Shown piece by piece: positions 14,564 to 18,748 of a stretch of DNA of 18,748 nt. The position numbers and the translations under genes were made by a program. The first letter of the stretch is position 1; each line of letters opens with the position of its first letter. Location: positions 1 through 18,748 of the forward strand of contig DATFDL010000668.1 in NCBI GenBank assembly GCA_035252155.1, read 5' to 3'. The notes beneath the pieces were generated by a model. The model did not search any database, was not told where the DNA came from, and worked only from the letters and a program-made list of their open reading frames with translations. Source of the stretch: JAICLL01 sp035252155. GTDB taxonomy: Bacteria > Planctomycetota > Planctomycetia > Pirellulales > JAICIG01.

Positions 14564-16456
14564 ATGAGGCGTTTGGCCGTTTTCACCATGCTTTCCGCGG
14601 CATTGATGGCGGGCAATTCGCGATACTCGTTTGCCGAGGCGTCGCCCGAGCAGCGGCAACAAGTCGCGGACCTCGAAAAATCGCTCAAAGGCCTGCCGGC
14701 GCTCATTCGCGGCAAAAAAATCGACGAAGCCACCGAGCTTGTCGAGAGCGCCAAGCAGACCCTCTCGTCGCTGGCCTCGTCCGACGCCAAAGACGAACTG
14801 GCCCCGGTCATCGCGCAGCTAGAAAAGAAAGTCGCCGCGGCCGAACGGATGCTTGAAAAGGCCGCAGGCGACGCGGCCAAGCCGGGCAAGCCCCGCAAGC
14901 CGCCTGCTCGAAAACGCCCCGCCAAAAACGTTCCCAAGGACGAACCTGCCACGCCCGATGCCGTCAGCTTTACCAAGCAAATTGTTCCTATTCTCACGGC
15001 CAAGTGCGCCGGCTGCCATATTCGCATGGCAAAGGGCGAGTTCAGCATGGCCACCTTCGCCGCTTTGAAAAAAGGCTCGGAGTCGGGCACGGTCTTCTCG
15101 CCCGGCAAAGGCGAAGGCAGCCGGCTGGTCGAAGTGCTGGCCAGCGGCGACATGCCCCGCGGCGGCGGTGGTCCACTGCCGCCCGACCAGATTGCCCTGA
15201 TCACACGCTGGATCGATCAGGGGGCCAAGTTCGACGGCAAAAGCGAATCGGACCCGTTGGCTTCCGGCACACCGACGGCGCCCGCGCCGCGTGCCCCGGC
15301 GGTGCAGTTCGGCCAGGCGTCGGGCAGCGAGTCGGTGCAGTTTGTCCGCGATCTGGCGCCGACGATCGTTGCGACCTGCGTCGATTGCCACGGCGGCATG
15401 CAGCCCGCCGGACAGCTCAACCTGACCACCTTTGCGGGCCTCTTGCGGGGCGGCACGAGCGGACCGATCGTGACTCCCGGCAAGCCGGCCGAGAGCCTGC
15501 TGATCAAAAAGCTCCAAGGCACGGCCGGGCAGCGGATGCCGCTGCGCAAGGCGCCGTTGGAAGACGCCCTGATCCAAAAGTTTTTCACCTGGATTGCCGA
15601 GGGCGCCAAGTTCGACTGGGCCGACGCCAATGAGACGCTCGATTGGGCCGTGCGCGTGACGATCGCCTCGAAGATGTCGCACGACGAACTGTCGACGATG
15701 CGGGCCGATCTGGCTGAGCGAAACTGGCGGCTGGGCAGCCCCGACTCCAAGCCCGAAACCATCGTCGAAGACCACTTCATTCTGACCGGAAATCTCTCGC
15801 CGACGCGAATGGCCGAACTGGCCGAGCTGGCCAAGCAGGTCGAGGCCAAAGTGGCCAAAACGCTGCAGCTTCCGCCCGACGAACCTTTTATGAAAGGCAA
15901 GCTGACGCTGTTCGCCTTCAAACGGCACTTCGATTACACCGAGTTCGGCACCATGGTCGAGCGGCGCGAGCTGCCCACCGACTGGCACGGCCACTGGCGA
16001 TACACGGTGGTCGATTGTTACGGCTGCGTGCTTGCGCCCGACGACGATAAGGGCGTGGCGGTGACGCTGGCCGAGGATTTTGCCGGCGCCTGGATCGAAA
16101 GCCAAGGCAAGATGCCCCGCTGGTTCGCCGAGGGCGCCGCACGGGCGATTGCCAGCCGCATTTCGCCCAAGGATCCGCTGGTCAAGCAGTGGGACGAGCA
16201 GGTCAAGGAAGCGGTCGCCGCGGGCCGCACCGCCGACGAGTTCTTAAAAGCCGGCACGGTCGTCTCGGGCGATGGCGCCGCCTTGAGCTATGGCTTTATG
16301 AAGGCGGCCGTGGCGCGGATGCCCAAATTTCTGGCGCTGCTTCGCGACCTGCACGGCGGGGCGAATTTCGACCGGGCCTTTGAAAAGTACATGGGCGGCG
16401 ACCCCGCCACGTTGGCCGCCGACTGGTTGCAACGCGAAGCCTACCGCCGCAGATAG
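14564..16456 (+). CDS. secreted planctomycete-type cytochrome c protein with degenerate peptidase-MA-like C-terminus
   Basis: A 630-residue exported protein. Order of parts: signal peptide (1 to about 24); helical region rich in Lys/Glu (27-105); Pro/Lys/Ala-rich linker; a first haem-binding domain with CAGCH (148-152) and a later MP; a second with CVDCH (272-276) and QRMPLRKAPL. Both match the planctomycete cytochrome c (PSC1-like, PF07635) pattern. The C-terminal 250 residues (about 380-630) resemble the peptidase-MA/DUF1570 gluzincin layout: a strand-rich part (GKLTLFAFKRHFDYTEFG), a helix where HExxH should be but which reads AEDFA (503-507), then PRWFAEGAARAIA (518-530), which retains the EG.A helix. 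Both zinc histidines are gone, so this part is probably non-catalytic. Haem would be attached outside the cytoplasm. The start ATG has AAGGGC upstream. Electron-transfer partner unknown. Confidence 0.9.
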   Translation: MRRLAVFTMLSAALMAGNSRYSFAEASPEQRQQVADLEKSLKGLPALIRGKKIDEATELVESAKQTLSSLASSDAKDELAPVIAQLEKKVAAAERMLEKAAGDAAKPGKPRKPPARKRPAKNVPKDEPATPDAVSFTKQIVPILTAKCAGCHIRMAKGEFSMATFAALKKGSESGTVFSPGKGEGSRLVEVLASGDMPRGGGGPLPPDQIALITRWIDQGAKFDGKSESDPLASGTPTAPAPRAPAVQFGQASGSESVQFVRDLAPTIVATCVDCHGGMQPAGQLNLTTFAGLLRGGTSGPIVTPGKPAESLLIKKLQGTAGQRMPLRKAPLEDALIQKFFTWIAEGAKFDWADANETLDWAVRVTIASKMSHDELSTMRADLAERNWRLGSPDSKPETIVEDHFILTGNLSPTRMAELAELAKQVEAKVAKTLQLPPDEPFMKGKLTLFAFKRHFDYTEFGTMVERRELPTDWHGHWRYTVVDCYGCVLAPDDDKGVAVTLAEDFAGAWIESQGKMPRWFAEGAARAIASRISPKDPLVKQWDEQVKEAVAAGRTADEFLKAGTVVSGDGAALSYGFMKAAVARMPKFLALLRDLHGGANFDRAFEKYMGGDPATLAADWLQREAYRRR

Positions 16457-16465
16457 CCGCTTGTA

Positions 16466-16490
16466 GAACGGAATTCATTCCGTTCCTTTT
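16466..16490 (+). terminator. likely intrinsic terminator after the cytochrome gene
   Basis: GAACGGAATTCATTCCGTTC (16466-16485) is a perfect inverted repeat (stem GAACGGA/TCCGTTC with a 6-base loop) followed by CTTTT. It starts nine bases after the cytochrome stop codon. The T-run is short, so termination strength is uncertain. Confidence 0.55.
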
Positions 16491-16506
16491 GCTCCACAGC
16501 GGAAGT

Positions 16507-16612
16507 TGAACAGAAGGAAACGAAGAAAACAAAGAAGAAGCAGCGCAGAAATCACGCGCGGTCGATCTAACCGATGCTTCTTTCTTCGTTTCCTTTGTTG
16601 TCTTCTGTTCAA
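16507..16612. repeat. AG-rich inverted repeat with shuffled 9-base blocks
   Basis: The left arm (16507-16541) begins TGAACAGAAGGAAACGAAG and the right arm (16576-16612) is a reverse-complement version. Read on the same strand, the left arm is AACAGAAG + GAAACGAAG + AAAACAAAG + AAGAAGC and the right is AACAGAAG + ACAACAAAG + GAAACGAAG + AAAGAAGC: the same kinds of blocks, in a different order. It lies between the convergent cytochrome gene and the unknown secreted-protein gene. Confidence 0.7.
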
Positions 16613-16630
16613 ATCCGTTTGCTGATTGAT

Positions 16631-17665
16631 CTACGGCTTCTTTTTGACCGGTTTCGATTCTTTGCCGGTCGAGGTTTTCGATCCGCCGCCCAAGGAGCTT
16701 TTCGAATCGCCGCTAGAAACCGCTTTCGAGTCGCCGCCGGCTGAGATCAACTTCAGGCTGGTGACGGCGCCAATGTCCTCGCTGAATTTCTGGCCCATGA
16801 CGGTGACCTCGATCTGCATCGAGTGCTCGACATCCATCTGTGAGACTTTGCCCGAGCTGGTGTCGAAATAAATCGTGCCCGACGAATCTTGCTTGGCGAT
16901 CGTCAGCGACTTCTCGGCGTCGGGAAAATCGACCTCCACCTCTGGGGTGATCTTTGCCAAGGCCCGGCCGCCGCGGTTCTCGATGCCCTCGAAGGTATAC
17001 GTTGTTTTGACGATCTGCCGTCCTTGTGCCGGGTAATTGATTTCTTGCGATTGCGTCCAGGTTTCGCCCTTGCTCACCGCCTCTTCGGAAAGTTCCAACG
17101 CCGACGACTCGACCACTCGCTTGAAAAGTCCTTCGTTGAACAACGACGCCAACTGCCCCAGGGCCGGCGCATTCTTGAGCTTGTCGGCCATGCCTTCGGG
17201 CAGTTCCACGTCGCTGACCTTGCCCAACGGGCTGATCCGCAAGCGTCCTGGGTTGCCCACCATCGCGTCGAAGATCGCCGCCATCCGCTTCGCAAACTCG
17301 CCTTCCGCGTTTTTCTTCTCCGAGTCGGCGTCGAGCGGCGGTTGGTTGCCGAAGGTCGCGTTGATCCGCACGCGGTCGAAGGTATAGCTGATTTCGGCCG
17401 TTCCGTCGTCGTCGACCGACTCGACCTTCCAGGTCGTGTTGAGAGTGAGCGTGCTGTTCTGGGCCGACACGGCCAACGTAGAATCGAGGACCAACAGATA
17501 CTCAAGCTGCTGACCCTTGCTGAATTTCCAGCGCAACAGCGTCGATTTGTCCGAGGCCGATTGCCCTCGGCCCGCCGACTGCGCATAGGCGACGGCCGCC
17601 AGCCCGGCCAAAAGCAGACAGACCGCAATCGACTTCGGGACGATTCGTTGAGACCGGGGCGACAT
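16631..17665 (-). CDS. secreted protein of unknown function (possibly DUF6263-like)
   Basis: A 344-residue exported protein. Signal peptide 1-28 (SIAVCLLLAGLAAVAYAQ). The mature part starts LLRWKFSKGQQLEYLLVLDS and is strand-rich, with alternating polar/hydrophobic segments (TLTLNTTWKVESVDDDGTAE, KTTYTFEGIENRGGRALAKI, SSGTIYFDTSSGKVSQMDVE), like beta-sandwich or barrel-type envelope proteins such as those of DUF6263; the match is by appearance only. The C-terminal 30 residues are low-complexity Ser/Gly/Lys, ending KPVKKKP. The start ATG at 17665 has AGGA about nine bases upstream. No cysteine lipobox. The gene is followed, convergently, by the shuffled repeat and the cytochrome gene. Confidence 0.8.
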   Translation of the reverse strand: MSPRSQRIVPKSIAVCLLLAGLAAVAYAQSAGRGQSASDKSTLLRWKFSKGQQLEYLLVLDSTLAVSAQNSTLTLNTTWKVESVDDDGTAEISYTFDRVRINATFGNQPPLDADSEKKNAEGEFAKRMAAIFDAMVGNPGRLRISPLGKVSDVELPEGMADKLKNAPALGQLASLFNEGLFKRVVESSALELSEEAVSKGETWTQSQEINYPAQGRQIVKTTYTFEGIENRGGRALAKITPEVEVDFPDAEKSLTIAKQDSSGTIYFDTSSGKVSQMDVEHSMQIEVTVMGQKFSEDIGAVTSLKLISAGGDSKAVSSGDSKSSLGGGSKTSTGKESKPVKKKP

Positions 17666-17762
17666 CGTAAAATTTCCTGTGAAAGACGGGCTTATTCTCT
17701 GAACCGGATGTGCGGCGGCATGACGCCGGCGCGTTTATGATGGCATCTTCCGTCGGATATTG

Positions 17763-18746
17763 CTAGTTGTTGGTTGTTTCTGCCAAATCATTGAATTGTA
17801 CGCCCTGATTGCTCGGCGCGGCGATGAGGATGGCCGGCGCCGATTCTGCCGACGCGCGCAGTTGTTCCACCAGCGCCTCGGCGGCCGATTGTGCCGGGCA
17901 AAGCGCATAGACGGTCGGCCCCCACGACGATTGCCCGACGCCCGGGACGCCCAGTTGCCGGCAGCGATCGACCAACCGCTCGACCGCCGGGCTGGCGTAC
18001 ACGCCGCCTTGCCGTGCCTTAAAACAACCGCCGGCCAACCGACCATAGCGATAGAGGCTTTCGCCGAAGCGAACGAAATCGCCGACCGCGGCCGACGGCA
18101 GCAGCTCAGCCACCAGCTCGCGGCACAGCTCCGCGGTGGTTTGCCGCGGCACCGGCGGCAGACGGTCGAACGCCTGCTGCTCGGCCTCGCCCGATAGTCC
18201 CGCTTCGCCCTCCGGCATGATGAGCACGAACCGCCAGGCTTGGGGCAGCTCGATGCGGCAGATCAAAGGCGCCAACTCGTCGGGCGCGAGCTTGCCCGAC
18301 TCTACCAGTAGGCCGCCGCGCAGCGCACCGTGTGCGCCGATGGCCGACCGCCTGCCGCGACCGGCGGCTTGCGCCAGTTCGGCCGCCGATTGTTCCGGCG
18401 CGCCGAAAAAGCGCGCGAGTCCCAGAGCGATGGCCATGCCCAACTGTGTGCCGCTGCCCAGCCCGGCATGTTGTGGCGGGGCGGCATCGACGCTGATTCG
18501 GCAGCGTGCCGCGCGCGGCCACCAGGCGGCCCGCTGCGCGAGTCGCTCGACAAACATCGTCACGCGCTCGGCCAACGGTCCCTCGATTACCAATCGTTCC
18601 GCCGGCGCAATTGTCAGCCGCAGTTCGGGCTGAGCGAGCATCACGCCCGCGCCGCCGAACTGCCGCACGCCCCGCTGACCGAACGACAGCATGCCGAAGT
18701 GCAGGCGGCTCGGGGCGGTTACGTGCAATTCGCGTGGCGGCGGCAT
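17763..18746 (-). CDS. beta-ribofuranosylaminobenzene 5'-phosphate synthase (beta-RFAP synthase)
   Basis: GHMP-superfamily enzyme catalysing the first committed step of tetrahydromethanopterin synthesis: 4-aminobenzoate (or a hydroxy analogue) plus PRPP gives beta-RFA-P, CO2 and diphosphate. It has 327 residues. HVTAPSRLHFGMLSFG (8-23) is the family N-terminus; PQHAGLGSGTQLGMAIALG (91-109) contains the GHMP glycine motif; GRRSAIGAHGALRGGLLVES (131-150) and GVGQSSWGPTVYAL near the C-terminus are also typical. Planctomycetes are among the bacteria known to carry H4MPT-linked C1 genes. The ATG at 18746 is two bases from the window edge, so a start further upstream cannot be excluded. The other pathway genes are not in the window. 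Confidence 0.9.
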   Translation of the reverse strand: MPPPRELHVTAPSRLHFGMLSFGQRGVRQFGGAGVMLAQPELRLTIAPAERLVIEGPLAERVTMFVERLAQRAAWWPRAARCRISVDAAPPQHAGLGSGTQLGMAIALGLARFFGAPEQSAAELAQAAGRGRRSAIGAHGALRGGLLVESGKLAPDELAPLICRIELPQAWRFVLIMPEGEAGLSGEAEQQAFDRLPPVPRQTTAELCRELVAELLPSAAVGDFVRFGESLYRYGRLAGGCFKARQGGVYASPAVERLVDRCRQLGVPGVGQSSWGPTVYALCPAQSAAEALVEQLRASAESAPAILIAAPSNQGVQFNDLAETTNN

Positions 18747-18748
18747 GC

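Noticed and set aside
14819..16105. 428-codon open frame on the minus strand opposite the cytochrome gene
   Set aside because: It mirrors the codon structure of the strongly supported plus-strand gene (signal peptide, two CxxCH motifs), has no recognisable domain, and is typical of antisense frames in GC-rich DNA.

Overview
The window looks like chromosomal DNA of a planctomycete, probably of the Pirellulales/Pirellulaceae type. The grounds are gene families typical of that phylum: a DUF1501 Tat-exported protein, a TIGR02999-type ECF sigma factor next to a Ser/Thr kinase with a WD40-like tail, a second membrane-anchored Ser/Thr kinase, a planctomycete cytochrome c-type (PSC1-like) haem protein, and a beta-RFAP synthase of the tetrahydromethanopterin branch. 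Coding DNA is mostly GC-rich, genes are loosely packed, strands alternate often, and almost every sizeable gap holds an inverted-repeat element. No rRNA, tRNA, CRISPR array, transposase or phage gene was seen.

Layout. 1-4284 (minus): DUF1501 protein, ECF sigma factor, then a Ser/Thr kinase with a WD40-like C-terminus that runs off the left edge; the sigma/kinase pair is probably a signalling unit. 4337-5533 (plus): a frameshifted gene remnant, a small two-helix membrane protein with a PH-like tail, and a retropepsin-like aspartic protease; the first part is visibly AT-richer than its surroundings. 5530-6860 (minus): a four-helix membrane protein, the 3' half of a truncated archaemetzincin gene, and a TPR-like protein lying in the same frame as that fragment, separated by one TAA. 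7020-10415 (plus): adenine glycosylase MutY (TTG start) and acetoacetyl-CoA synthetase. 10616-11536 (minus): a two-gene operon of a glutaredoxin-like protein and a CofC-like TIGR04282 glycosyltransferase. 11809-16456 (plus): a Ser/Thr kinase, a HELGH metalloprotease, and a secreted two-haem cytochrome whose C-terminus resembles a peptidase-MA (gluzincin) domain without the zinc histidines. 16631-18746 (minus): a secreted protein of unknown function and beta-RFAP synthase.

The genes do not form one pathway. They cover signalling (sigma factor, two kinases), DNA repair (MutY), carbon metabolism (acetoacetyl-CoA synthetase, beta-RFAP synthase), and cell-envelope or secreted functions. The most noteworthy features are: two copies of a 157-158 bp nested inverted-repeat element with conserved stems and divergent filler (11560-11717, 14294-14450); several unrelated inverted-repeat families in other gaps; a truncated archaemetzincin; a MutY with Glu where the catalytic Asp is expected; and the cytochrome c/dead-gluzincin fusion. 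No complete defence or mobile system was found.
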